Source: Marivita sp.
Lineage (GTDB): Bacteria; Pseudomonadota; Alphaproteobacteria; Rhodobacterales; Rhodobacteraceae
Length of the DNA: 64,000 nt
Direction: 5' to 3'
Assembly: GCF_020055675.1 (NCBI RefSeq)
Contig: NZ_JAIPUS010000004.1
Location: forward strand, 62,001-126,000
Shown: positions 1-9,940 of the stretch, piece by piece
Layout of the letters: each line of letters starts with the position of its first letter
Numbering within the stretch: position 1 is the stretch's first letter
Program-made: the position numbers and the translations under genes
The notes under the pieces: generated by a model
The model's input: only the letters and a program-made list of their open reading frames with translations
Database searches by the model: none
What the model was told of the DNA's origin: nothing

Positions 1-234
1 AAAGAGCAGGATCATCGACACGACAAAGCAGTAGATCGCCGTGGATTCGATCATCGCAAGGCTGACGAACAGCGTGCGCGTGATGGTGTCCGAGGCGTCG
101 GGTTGTTGCGCCACGGCCTGCAAAGCGCGCGAGGCCGCGCGCCCTTCGGCCAGCGCCGGCCCGATCGAGCCGATGGCGATGGTCAGACCGGCCGTGACGA
201 TCGAGATTGCGGCGATTATTGTTGCGGGGTCCAT
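1..234 (-). CDS. atpE: N-type ATP synthase c subunit (partial, 3' end outside window)
   Basis: Membrane rotor-ring subunit of an N-type F1Fo ATPase; the c ring carries the ion that couples translocation to ATP hydrolysis or synthesis. The 78 codons visible form the typical helical hairpin, with a polar loop near residues 44-50 (QQPDASD). The ion site in helix 2 reads IESTAIY (E63, S64, T65, Y68), the motif known from Na+-binding c subunits, and helix 1 has E30 where the Ilyobacter tartaricus c subunit has Gln32. It starts 2 bases after the atpB stop codon. The C-terminal end lies beyond position 1. Na+ coupling is an inference from the motif; protons remain possible. Confidence 0.9.
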   Translation of the reverse strand, partial: MDPATIIAAISIVTAGLTIAIGSIGPALAEGRAASRALQAVAQQPDASDTITRTLFVSLAMIESTAIYCFVVSMILLF

Positions 235-236
235 GG

Positions 237-959
237 TCAATCTCCTTCTCGCGATGTGCGGGGGGTTTCGGTATCTGCCGCCGGATCGGTCTTGCGTTGG
301 GCCCGGCTTGCCGAGGCGATATAGACCATCGCCAGAACGGCAAAGATATAGGCCTGGATCAGGCCGGTCAGCAGGCCAAGCAACTGCATCAGGATCGGGA
401 AAAAGAACGGGGCCACGCTGATCAGGATGCCGACAATCACCGTGCCGCTCATGACGTTGCCATACAGCCTGACCGCCAGCGCAATGGTGCGCGACAGTTC
501 GCTGATCAGATTGAACGGAAGCATGAACGGGCTGGGTTGAAGATAGGATTTCAGGTAGCCGCCCAAACCGCGCCGGGTGATCGAAAACAGCGGCACCGCG
601 ATCAACACGCAGATCGCCAGCGCCGCCGTGGTCGAGAGCGACCCGGTCGGCGGCTGGTATCCTGGCAGGATGGTCAGCAGGTTGGCGGTGGCGATGAACA
701 GGAATAACGTGCCGATGAAGGGCAGGTAGCGTGCCGGGTCCGCCGCGCCGACCTCGTCAATCTGGTCACGGATTGTGGTGACGACGACCTCCAGCATGAC
801 CTGCCAACGCGACACGGTTTCGCCCTCGCTCAGCCGCGCGGTGATGATCCATGACACGAGCACCAGAAGCGCCATGACGCCCCACGTGAACACGATGGTC
901 GCATTGAGCCTCAGCCCCTGCCATTCGTAGAGAACCCAGGCGTCGGGACTTATTTCCAT
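237..959 (-). CDS. atpB: N-type ATP synthase a subunit
   Basis: Stator membrane subunit (240 aa) that with the c ring forms the two ion half-channels of Fo. It shows several hydrophobic helices and the family signature around residues 158-175 (SELSRTIALAVRLYGNVMS), which contains the essential arginine of AVRLYGN. The C-terminal tail is basic and soluble. Its start lies 10 bases inside the end of atpR, so the two are translationally coupled, and atpE follows after 2 bases. Gene order matches the N-ATPase operons (atpR-atpB-atpE), not the usual housekeeping F-ATPase arrangement. Confidence 0.93.
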   Translation of the reverse strand: MEISPDAWVLYEWQGLRLNATIVFTWGVMALLVLVSWIITARLSEGETVSRWQVMLEVVVTTIRDQIDEVGAADPARYLPFIGTLFLFIATANLLTILPGYQPPTGSLSTTAALAICVLIAVPLFSITRRGLGGYLKSYLQPSPFMLPFNLISELSRTIALAVRLYGNVMSGTVIVGILISVAPFFFPILMQLLGLLTGLIQAYIFAVLAMVYIASASRAQRKTDPAADTETPRTSREGD

Positions 960-1234
960 GAGGCGCCCCCCGCCTGTGCAGGTTTGACAAACCGTGTGGC
1001 GAATAGCCGAACTGCGATGAAGCCCAGCGTACCAAAGGCAATATCAACCGCTGTTGCGCCGCTCCATATGGCCAGCCAAAGCGCGCTCACAAGCAGACCC
1101 GCCCGGAGAAGGCCCAGGGCTGCAAAGAGCCACACGCTCTGTCCCGATGTCAGAATGCGCACGGCGGCCCACAAAACCCCCATGTAAAGCAGGCCAAAGG
1201 CACCACCGATGCATATTGCGAAGCTTTCTGTCAT
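950..1234 (-). CDS. atpR: N-ATPase accessory membrane protein AtpR
   Basis: Small 94-residue protein with three predicted membrane helices (about residues 8-28, 33-56, 60-80), the size and topology of AtpR, a marker of N-ATPase operons thought to help assemble the c ring. The chosen ATG overlaps the stop codon of the upstream antiporter gene as ATGA (1231-1234), and its own end overlaps atpB by 10 bases. The reading frame is open further upstream, but that would run deep into the antiporter gene, so the short form is preferred. Sequence is weakly conserved in this family; the call leans on position, size and topology. Confidence 0.8.
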   Translation of the reverse strand: MTESFAICIGGAFGLLYMGVLWAAVRILTSGQSVWLFAALGLLRAGLLVSALWLAIWSGATAVDIAFGTLGFIAVRLFATRFVKPAQAGGASWK

Positions 1235-2454
1235 GTTGCTTTCCCAGCTTTCGGGTGAAGCATCATCCCGACAATGACCGGGCCGATGATGCAGGTTGCG
1301 ATGCTGGTCAGCACAGCGGCATTGTAGAGCGCCTGTGGCACGGCCCAAGCCCCGAGCGTCAACCCGAAGAGCATGACCAGCAGAAAAATCTCGGCGCGCG
1401 GCACCATGCTGAACCCGATCAGGGCGCCCGGCCGCCATCCAAGCATGACCGCGGCAGGAACGCCCGCGCCCAATAGCTTGCCAACCACGGCCATAAGGGC
1501 GAGTGCGGCAGAAAGCCCGATAGCGCCGTCCAGAGCGGTCATGTCGACCGAAAGACCTATGGCCACAAAAAAGAACGGTCCGAACACAGCCAGCAGAAAG
1601 CCAAATGCCTCATCGATATTCCGTTCTGCGGGATCGCGGCTGAAAGCCAGCCCCGCGAAAAGCGCGCCAATGGCCATTGAAAGCCCCATGAATTCGGCCG
1701 TGGACGCGATGATAAAGGCCGCGCCGGTCGCAAAGACAATCGGTCCGTATGTGGACGACAGCTTGGCGAAACCGTCCGAGAGCGGTTTTTCCAGCCAGCG
1801 CGAAAACAGGTAGCAGGCAATGCTGAACAGAGCCGTCAGCAAAAGCTGTATCGCCCCGGCTTTCAGCGCCGGCGCAAGGATCGCCGTCCCTTCGGGCTGT
1901 TTCAGCAGCGGCCCCACCGCGAACAACACGCTAAGCAATACCACGGCAGAGATATCGTCAAGTTCCGCGGTATCCAGCAGCAGGGCGCCCGTGTCGCTGT
2001 CAAGCGCGCCTGCATCCTCCCAGATCCCGGTAGAGACGCCGATGCTTGTTGCACTTGCGGCAACGCCCGTAAAAAGCGCCGGGATGAGCCCAAGCCCCGG
2101 CCAGAAGATCACCAGCACAAAGGCAGCGGCCGCGCCGAGCACCATGTTTGGCAGCCAGATCAGCGCTGCGGGTCCGAGCTGACGGCGCAACGTGTCCAGA
2201 TCGCTTTCGAGCCCGATCCGAAACAACAGCACAACAATGCCGATCTTGGCGAGGAAAGGCACCTGTTCGTCGAGCGTGTCGCCCGCGAACCCGGTCATGG
2301 TGGATCCGATCGACAGGGTCACACCAAGCAGGATGAAGCCGATCATGCTGGGCATGGAAACGCGGGAAAACAACGCGCGCATTGGCACCGCCAGCAGGCT
2401 TACCAGACCCATGAGAAAGAGCATCGCGGCATATTGCTCGTCGGACTCAATCAT
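1231..2454 (-). CDS. CPA2-family monovalent cation/proton antiporter inside the N-ATPase operon
   Basis: A 407-residue, roughly 12-helix membrane protein of the Kef/CPA2 (Na+/H+ exchanger) family. Family hallmarks are the early helix with PSMIGFILLGV, the helix-3 stretch LFRIGLESDL, and a paired acidic motif in AELDDISAVVLL, the position of the ion-binding Asp-Asp of antiporters. There is no C-terminal TrkA-N (NAD-binding) domain, unlike KefB/KefC. The ATG at 2454 overlaps the atpQ stop by 8 bases and its stop overlaps atpR as ATGA, so it is translated as part of the ATPase operon. Placement suggests exchange of H+ for Na+ or K+ linked to the ion used by the N-ATPase; ion specificity cannot be read from sequence. 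Confidence 0.87.
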   Translation of the reverse strand: MIESDEQYAAMLFLMGLVSLLAVPMRALFSRVSMPSMIGFILLGVTLSIGSTMTGFAGDTLDEQVPFLAKIGIVVLLFRIGLESDLDTLRRQLGPAALIWLPNMVLGAAAAFVLVIFWPGLGLIPALFTGVAASATSIGVSTGIWEDAGALDSDTGALLLDTAELDDISAVVLLSVLFAVGPLLKQPEGTAILAPALKAGAIQLLLTALFSIACYLFSRWLEKPLSDGFAKLSSTYGPIVFATGAAFIIASTAEFMGLSMAIGALFAGLAFSRDPAERNIDEAFGFLLAVFGPFFFVAIGLSVDMTALDGAIGLSAALALMAVVGKLLGAGVPAAVMLGWRPGALIGFSMVPRAEIFLLVMLFGLTLGAWAVPQALYNAAVLTSIATCIIGPVIVGMMLHPKAGKAT

Positions 2455-2730
2455 CGCGCCCCTCCCGTTGCACCCAGAACCACGCGTTGAGTGCACCCAG
2501 AAAGGCGCCCGCCAAAAGCAGGGCCAGCGTCCAGGAGGTCTCTCCCGGCCAGCGTGCATCGATCCAGCGGCCCAGTGCGGTGCCAGCGATGATCGGCACG
2601 GCCACGGCCCAGCCGACAAGGCCGAACATGCCCAGCCCGCGCCAAGCGCTTTGCTTGCGGTGCTTTCGCGCCTCCTGCATGCGGGCGGCTTTGCGGGCAA
2701 TGGTCTGAGAGTCGTCTTCGGAATCTCGGG

Positions 2731-2734
<4 letters not shown>
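2447..2734 (-). CDS. atpQ: N-ATPase accessory protein AtpQ (AtpI-like)
   Basis: A 95-residue protein with a charged N-terminal region (residues 1-32, rich in Arg/Lys) and two membrane helices (about 35-53 and 66-88) joined by a loop with GRWIDARWPG, characteristic of the AtpI/AtpQ family. In N-ATPase operons AtpQ sits between atpC and atpR. Here it begins in an ATGA overlap with the atpC stop and ends in an 8-base overlap with the antiporter. Probably helps assembly or carries divalent cations for the complex, as proposed for AtpI relatives; the role is not established. Confidence 0.85.
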
Positions 2735-4957
<2,223 letters not shown>

Positions 4958-5239
4958 ATGGCGATAAAATCCGAATCTCCTCGGCAAAACGGCGAAACAC
5001 TTGGCTTTGAGGGGGAGCCCCCCGAGCCTGCGACGCCGGAACCTGCGCCACCGGAAGAGCCGGTCGCGCCCCCAAAAGAGAGGCCACCAAACCCGCCGGA
5101 TGAATATCCCGAGCCGCCGGGGGAAATCCCGCCCGAAATGCCGCCAGACGTGCCACAGCCCCCCGGAGAAGTGCCGCCCGGTCCGCCACCGGAGGTTCCG
5201 ACCCAGAGTCGAACCGGACAGACCGCAGCCCGAGGGTAG
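4958..5239 (+). CDS. Small proline/glutamate-rich protein of unknown function
   Basis: A 93-residue ORF whose middle (about residues 20-80) is an imperfect repeat of Pro-Pro-Glu units (PPEMPPDVPQPPGEVPPGPP), with basic ends. No signal peptide or membrane segment is visible. A Shine-Dalgarno-like AAGGGAAAG stands upstream of the ATG. Such extended polyproline segments are typical of spacer or binding regions and would need elongation factor P for efficient translation. I recognise no family; the regular repeat could also arise by chance from GC-rich DNA, so this is a moderate call at best. Confidence 0.45.
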   Translation: MAIKSESPRQNGETLGFEGEPPEPATPEPAPPEEPVAPPKERPPNPPDEYPEPPGEIPPEMPPDVPQPPGEVPPGPPPEVPTQSRTGQTAARG

Positions 5240-5292
5240 CCCCGGTCGGCTGCCATTCTGCACTCAAGGGTGACCCAGAAAGGAGATGTGAC

Positions 5293-7296
5293 ATGACGGA
5301 TTATGAGGATCTTCGCACGGAGATGGTCGAACGCCAGATCCGCGCGCGCGGGGTAAGTGATCCGCTGGTTCTGGATGCGATGGGACGCGTGCCGCGCGAG
5401 CGTTTCGTGCCGGACCGCTTGAAAGGCGAGGCTTATTCCGACCGCCCTTTGCCCATCGACGCGGACCAGACCATCTCGCAACCCTACATCGTGGCCTACA
5501 TGGTCGAGGGGCTGGGTCTCAAGGGCGGTGAAAAGGTGCTCGAGATCGGCGCCGGGTCGGGCTATGCCGCCGCCATTCTGGCCGAGATCGCTGGCGAGGT
5601 TTTTGCCATCGAACGGCACGGAACACTGGCCTCCAAAGCCTCGGCGGCGCTTCACGACGCCGGTTACACCAATGTCCATATCTTTCACGGGGACGGCACA
5701 CGGGGCTGGCAGGACGAAGCGCCGTTCGATGCGATCCTCGTGTCAGCCGGGGCGCCGCGCCTGCCCGAAGCCCTCAAGTCCCAACTCGCCACCGGGGGGC
5801 GCATGGTCGTGCCGGTGGGCGCCGATCAGCGCGCGCAGGAACTGGTGCGCGTGACACGGGGCGACAAGGGGCAATTCGAACGCGAAGATCTGGCCGATGT
5901 GCGGTTCGTGCCCCTGATCGGGGACCAGGGCTGGGAAGGCGAGCTGGCGGATATGCAGACGGCCCCGCCCCGCCTGATCCAGCATCGTCCGCGCCAGGCA
6001 GAAGGTCTGCCGGGCATGATCCGTGAACATGCCGAGCCCTTCGAAGACGTGAAGAGCGCGCCGCTCGACATGATGATGGATCGCATTGGCGATGCCCGGG
6101 TCGTGCTGATCGGCGAGGCGAGCCACGGCACGTCAGAGTTCTACCGGATGCGTTCGCTCATCACGAAACGGTTGATCGAGGAAAAGGGCTTTACCATTGT
6201 TGCCGCCGAGGCCGATTGGCCCGACGCCGCCCGCATCGACCACTACGTGCGCCACCGCGAAACGCCACCGTCGGAGTGGGAGGCGTTTGCCCGTTTCCCC
6301 ACCTGGACGTGGCGCAACAAAGAGGTCCGGGCCTTTGCCGATTGGCTGCATGACTGGAACGCGTCGCGCGCCCCGCAGACGCGGGCTGGGTTTTACGGCC
6401 TCGACCTTTATAGCCTCTTCAACTCGGCGCAGGCGACCATCGACTATCTGGAGGATGTGGACCCCGAACTCGCCCGGATCGCGCGTCACCGCTATGGCTG
6501 TCTCAGCCCTTGGGAAGCCGATCCGGCGGCGTATGGCCACGCGGCCCTGAGCGATAGTTTTCGCAACTGTGAGGAAGATGTGACCGCGATGCTGGTCGAT
6601 CTGATGCAGAATCGCCAGGAATACGCGCTGAGCGACGGTGAGCGCTTTCTGGATGCGGCGCAAAACGCTGCGCTCGTGGCCAATGCGGAGAAGTATTACC
6701 GGATCATGTACTACGGCTCCCGCGCGTCGTGGAACCTCCGCGACGATCACATGTTCCAGACCCTCCAGAACGTGATGAATTTCCAAGGAGACGGTGCGCG
6801 CGCGGTGGTCTGGGCGCATAATTCGCATATCGGCGATGCCCGCGCGACAGAAATGTCACGCCGGGGGGAGCGCAACCTTGGCGAACTTTGCGCGCGCGGG
6901 TTCGGCAACGAAAGCTACCGCATCGGGATGGGCACCGATCATGGCACGGTCGCCGCGGCCAGTGACTGGAACGGGCCCATGGAGGTCAAGAAGGTCAGTC
7001 CCGCCCACGCGCAAAGCTATGAGCGGCAATTCCACCTCTCCGGTCTGCCGGGGCTCATCCTGCCGCTGCGAGCGGGACGCGAACTGGATGTCGCGACGGA
7101 ATTGTCGAAGCCGAGGTTGGAGCGGGCAATCGGGGTGATCTACCGCCCCGAGACCGAGCTTGCCAGCCACTACTTCGAGGCCGAACTGCCGCGTCAGTTC
7201 AATGAATATATCTGGGTGGATGAAACAACGGCGGTTTCGCCGCTCGGAGCCGGTCGGGCAAAGGGGCTGCCCGAGACCTATCCCTTCGGGACCTGA
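5293..7296 (+). CDS. Protein-L-isoaspartate O-methyltransferase / erythromycin esterase-like fusion protein
   Basis: A 667-residue two-domain protein. Residues 1 to about 215 are a PCMT-type SAM-dependent methyltransferase with motif VLEIGAGSGYAAAI and the TISQPYIVAYM substrate loop; such enzymes repair isoaspartyl residues in aged proteins. Residues about 235-650 are an erythromycin esterase-family hydrolase with the signature LIGEASHGTSEFYRMR (His and Glu of the EreA/EreB active site) and later WAHNSHIG. The esterase half need not confer antibiotic resistance; most chromosomal relatives have unknown substrates. A ribosome site AAAGGAG lies just upstream. It stands before damage-repair genes (ligase, PolX), which fits a maintenance role. 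Confidence 0.9.
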   Translation: MTDYEDLRTEMVERQIRARGVSDPLVLDAMGRVPRERFVPDRLKGEAYSDRPLPIDADQTISQPYIVAYMVEGLGLKGGEKVLEIGAGSGYAAAILAEIAGEVFAIERHGTLASKASAALHDAGYTNVHIFHGDGTRGWQDEAPFDAILVSAGAPRLPEALKSQLATGGRMVVPVGADQRAQELVRVTRGDKGQFEREDLADVRFVPLIGDQGWEGELADMQTAPPRLIQHRPRQAEGLPGMIREHAEPFEDVKSAPLDMMMDRIGDARVVLIGEASHGTSEFYRMRSLITKRLIEEKGFTIVAAEADWPDAARIDHYVRHRETPPSEWEAFARFPTWTWRNKEVRAFADWLHDWNASRAPQTRAGFYGLDLYSLFNSAQATIDYLEDVDPELARIARHRYGCLSPWEADPAAYGHAALSDSFRNCEEDVTAMLVDLMQNRQEYALSDGERFLDAAQNAALVANAEKYYRIMYYGSRASWNLRDDHMFQTLQNVMNFQGDGARAVVWAHNSHIGDARATEMSRRGERNLGELCARGFGNESYRIGMGTDHGTVAAASDWNGPMEVKKVSPAHAQSYERQFHLSGLPGLILPLRAGRELDVATELSKPRLERAIGVIYRPETELASHYFEAELPRQFNEYIWVDETTAVSPLGAGRAKGLPETYPFGT

Positions 7297-7358
7297 GACA
7301 GAGCCGCGCACAGCCGGGCTGCCAGATACCCCGCCCCGAGAAAGCAAAGGAGATGTTC

Positions 7359-7547
7359 ATGCCGATACCGACAAGTCCGGATTTCAATCCCGGCGAGACC
7401 AGCCCCGTCCGCTTCACCTGTGACGCCACAATGTCTCGCCGGCTTTTCGCTGCAAGACGCACTTCCAGCGCCGAAGGCAGGCGCAGGGACGGGACATCAG
7501 GCGTGCAGGTTTTCGCAACTCTAAACAATGAAATGACCGAGGTCTGA
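7359..7547 (+). pseudogene. Truncated YbhB/YbcL (PEBP)-family remnant
   Basis: The first ~23 codons (TSPDFNPGETSPVRFTCD) match the N-terminus of bacterial PEBP proteins, which normally continue with a Ser-Pro-x-Leu segment and reach 150-180 residues. Here the match stops after FTCDA and the frame runs on with unrelated Arg/Ser-rich sequence to a stop at 7547. A strong AAAGGAG stands before the ATG. The simplest reading is an internal or 3' deletion that left the 5' end. The resulting 62-residue product is unlikely to be functional. Confidence 0.5.
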
Positions 7548-7548
7548 C

Positions 7549-7782
7549 ATGATCGATATTTTCTGGTTCTGGTTCTTTGTCTTCCTGCTGCTTGTCACCG
7601 TATTTGCTTGGCCCACCTGGCCCTATACGAGGGAGCGATGGGTCTATCGCCGGGGCGGTGGATGGCGCTACGCGCCCAGCGGCGTTGCAGCGGCGCTTGC
7701 CATTCTTCTTCTGGTGTTCTTCTGGCTGGGACTGCTGGCCATCGCCTGGCCGTGGTATGCGGTGCCGCCCGTGGCCGGTTGA
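7549..7782 (+). CDS. Small two-helix inner-membrane protein
   Basis: A 77-residue protein with two hydrophobic segments (about residues 3-22, rich in Phe/Trp, and 47-70) joined by a basic linker (RERWVYRRGGGWRYAPSG). Positively charged residues in the linker predict that it faces the cytoplasm. It starts one base after the stop of the PEBP remnant and is followed by a strong inverted repeat at 7797-7838. I do not recognise a named family. Confidence 0.6.
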   Translation: MIDIFWFWFFVFLLLVTVFAWPTWPYTRERWVYRRGGGWRYAPSGVAAALAILLLVFFWLGLLAIAWPWYAVPPVAG

Positions 7783-7796
7783 CGCCATTGTCGCGG

Positions 7797-7838
7797 CCAG
7801 GGGCGGACGGATCGTGCCATTACGGCGTCCGCCCCTGG
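7797..7838. terminator. Perfect 13-bp inverted repeat, probable transcription terminator
   Basis: CCAGGGGCGGACG (7797-7809) and its exact complement (7826-7838) flank a 16-base loop, 14 bases after the small membrane gene and before the ligase gene. There is no T-run after the stem, so it would be a hairpin-only or Rho-assisted terminator, or a processing site. Confidence 0.55.
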
Positions 7839-7931
7839 TCGGGCAAAAGCGGGGTGTGTTGATGTGCATTCATGCGTCCCGCTCTCCAACCCTTTGATGC
7901 GCGACGGGCGCGCGCCAGGAATTGATTGCCT

Positions 7932-9929
7932 ATGCCGGATATGTCTGATGCCGCCAAGCGGGCCCAGGAACTCCGCGAGCGGATCAATCGCCATGATCGG
8001 TTGTATTACGTCGAGAATGAGCCCGAGATTTCGGACCGGGAATACGACAGGCTCTTCGCCGAGCTGGAAGACCTTGAGGAAGATCATCCCGAAATCGTGA
8101 CGCCGGACTCTCCGACGCAGCGTGTCGGCGCAGAGCCGGAATCCGAACTTGGCAAGGTCGAGCACGTGACCGCGATGCTCAGTTTGGATGCCGGGCGCGA
8201 CAAGGATCAGATCGCAGATTTCATCGACCGGGTGTGCGAGACTGTGGGAGACAACGACGTCACTCTGCTGGCAGAGCCAAAGTTCGATGGCCTCTCCATC
8301 GAGGTGGTTTACGAGGAAGGGCGGTTCTGCCGTGCCTCGACCCGTGGTGACGGGCAGACGGGCGAGGATATTTCGCACACGCTTCGCACGGTGCATGCGC
8401 TTCCGCTGAGGCTGAAAGAGGCGGACGAGGTTCGTGCAGACCTGGCTGTGCGGGGCGAGGTGATCCTGCCCAAATCCAGCTTTCAGAAGGTCAACAAGGC
8501 CCGCGTGGAGCGCGGAGACGCGCCATTCGCCAATCCGCGCAATGCCGCTGCCGGTATCCTACGGCGGCTCGACCCGTCCGAGGCCGAAAGCATCCGGTTC
8601 GCTGTCACCTTCTACGATGCCACCGGGATCGATACGGAAAACGCCCCCGGCCAGCGGGAGCTGCTCGAGGCGCTGCGCGATCTCGGCTTTCCGGTTCTCG
8701 GAGACAGGGCGCGCTGTGAGACTCTCGAGGATGCAGAAGCGTTTCATGACGACATGCAGGATCGGCGCGAGGAACTCGATTACGAGATCGACGGAATCGT
8801 GCTGAAGCTTGACGCGCGCAAGGCACGTGAAAAACTGGGGCAGCGCAGCCGCAGCCCCAGATGGGCGATCGCCTGGAAATTCCCGCCCAGAACAGTGGAG
8901 ACACGGATTGCGGATATCGTGGTCGGGGTCGGCCGCACCGGTGCCCTGACGCCGGTTGCGCTGCTTGACCCGGTGGATGTGGGCGGCGTGACGGTGGCGC
9001 GGGCGACCCTTCACAACATCAAGGAAGTCCACCGCAATGACCTGCGTGTCGGCGATACCGTCCGGATCGAACGCGCGGGCGACGTGATCCCCGAAGTGGC
9101 GGAACGTGTGCCGAAACCGGGCGTGGAGCGGTCCGACCCGTTCGAGATGCCAGACCGCTGCCCCTCTTGTGGCGCCAGGGTCGAGCGGCGTGGGCCACTG
9201 ACGTATTGCCCTGCGGGCGTGGCCTGCCCCGCGCAGCTTGCCGCGAAACTGGTCCATTACGGTGCGCGGGGGGCCATGGATATCGAGGGCCTCGGGGAAC
9301 AGACCGCCGAGCAGCTTGTCGAGCGGGATATGGTTAAGGATATCGCGGACCTCTACGAGCTTTCCGTGGAGGAGCTGACCGCGGTCGATGGTTTCGCGGA
9401 GGCCTCCGCCGAGGCGCTTCAAGACGCCATTCATGCGCGCGGCGAGGTGCCGCTGGACCGGTTCCTCCGCGCGCTCGGCATTCCTCATGTGGGCGCAGAC
9501 GCAGCGCGTCGGCTGGCCATGGCCTTCGGAACCCTGGAGGCCGTGAAGGAGGCGAGCGCGTCTGACATCGAGGAGATCGGCGGCATCGGCGCGGAAACCG
9601 CGCAGAGCGTGGCCGCGTTTTTCGCTGAAGAACGCAACTGTGACGTGGTCGCGCGACTGCTGGACGCCGGTGTCGCGCCGCAGCCCGTCGAGCGGGCGGG
9701 TCGGTCGCTGGAAGGCCAGACATTCGTGCTGACCGGCACGCTGGAGGAATGGACGCGCGAGGAGGCGACCGAGGAGATCGAGCGCCGCGGTGGGCGTGTG
9801 ACGTCAAGTGTGAGTGGCAATACCGACTACGTTGTCGTCGGCACCGACCCCGGCTCGAAACGCGAGGATGCGCGCGAAGAAGGTGTCGAGATGCTGGATG
9901 AGGACGCATTTGCAAAGATGCTGGGCTGA
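7932..9929 (+). CDS. ligA: NAD+-dependent DNA ligase (LigA-type, probably a second, repair-associated copy)
   Basis: Seals nicks in DNA using NAD+. From the ATG at 7932 it is 665 aa: domain Ia with LYYVE and DREYDRLF, adenylation domain with the active-site lysine in EPKFDG (K117), OB fold, a four-cysteine zinc finger (CPSCGARV...CPAGVAC, about residues 405-430), helix-hairpin-helix repeats and a C-terminal BRCT domain (LEGQTFVLTGTLEEW). An in-frame TTG at 7926 is better spaced from AGGA, so the start is uncertain by two codons. It is 11 bases upstream of polX, which suggests a gap-filling and sealing operon. That it is a second copy beside a housekeeping ligA elsewhere is inference. Confidence 0.92.
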   Translation: MPDMSDAAKRAQELRERINRHDRLYYVENEPEISDREYDRLFAELEDLEEDHPEIVTPDSPTQRVGAEPESELGKVEHVTAMLSLDAGRDKDQIADFIDRVCETVGDNDVTLLAEPKFDGLSIEVVYEEGRFCRASTRGDGQTGEDISHTLRTVHALPLRLKEADEVRADLAVRGEVILPKSSFQKVNKARVERGDAPFANPRNAAAGILRRLDPSEAESIRFAVTFYDATGIDTENAPGQRELLEALRDLGFPVLGDRARCETLEDAEAFHDDMQDRREELDYEIDGIVLKLDARKAREKLGQRSRSPRWAIAWKFPPRTVETRIADIVVGVGRTGALTPVALLDPVDVGGVTVARATLHNIKEVHRNDLRVGDTVRIERAGDVIPEVAERVPKPGVERSDPFEMPDRCPSCGARVERRGPLTYCPAGVACPAQLAAKLVHYGARGAMDIEGLGEQTAEQLVERDMVKDIADLYELSVEELTAVDGFAEASAEALQDAIHARGEVPLDRFLRALGIPHVGADAARRLAMAFGTLEAVKEASASDIEEIGGIGAETAQSVAAFFAEERNCDVVARLLDAGVAPQPVERAGRSLEGQTFVLTGTLEEWTREEATEEIERRGGRVTSSVSGNTDYVVVGTDPGSKREDAREEGVEMLDEDAFAKMLG

Positions 9930-9940
9930 GGAGGTGGGGT

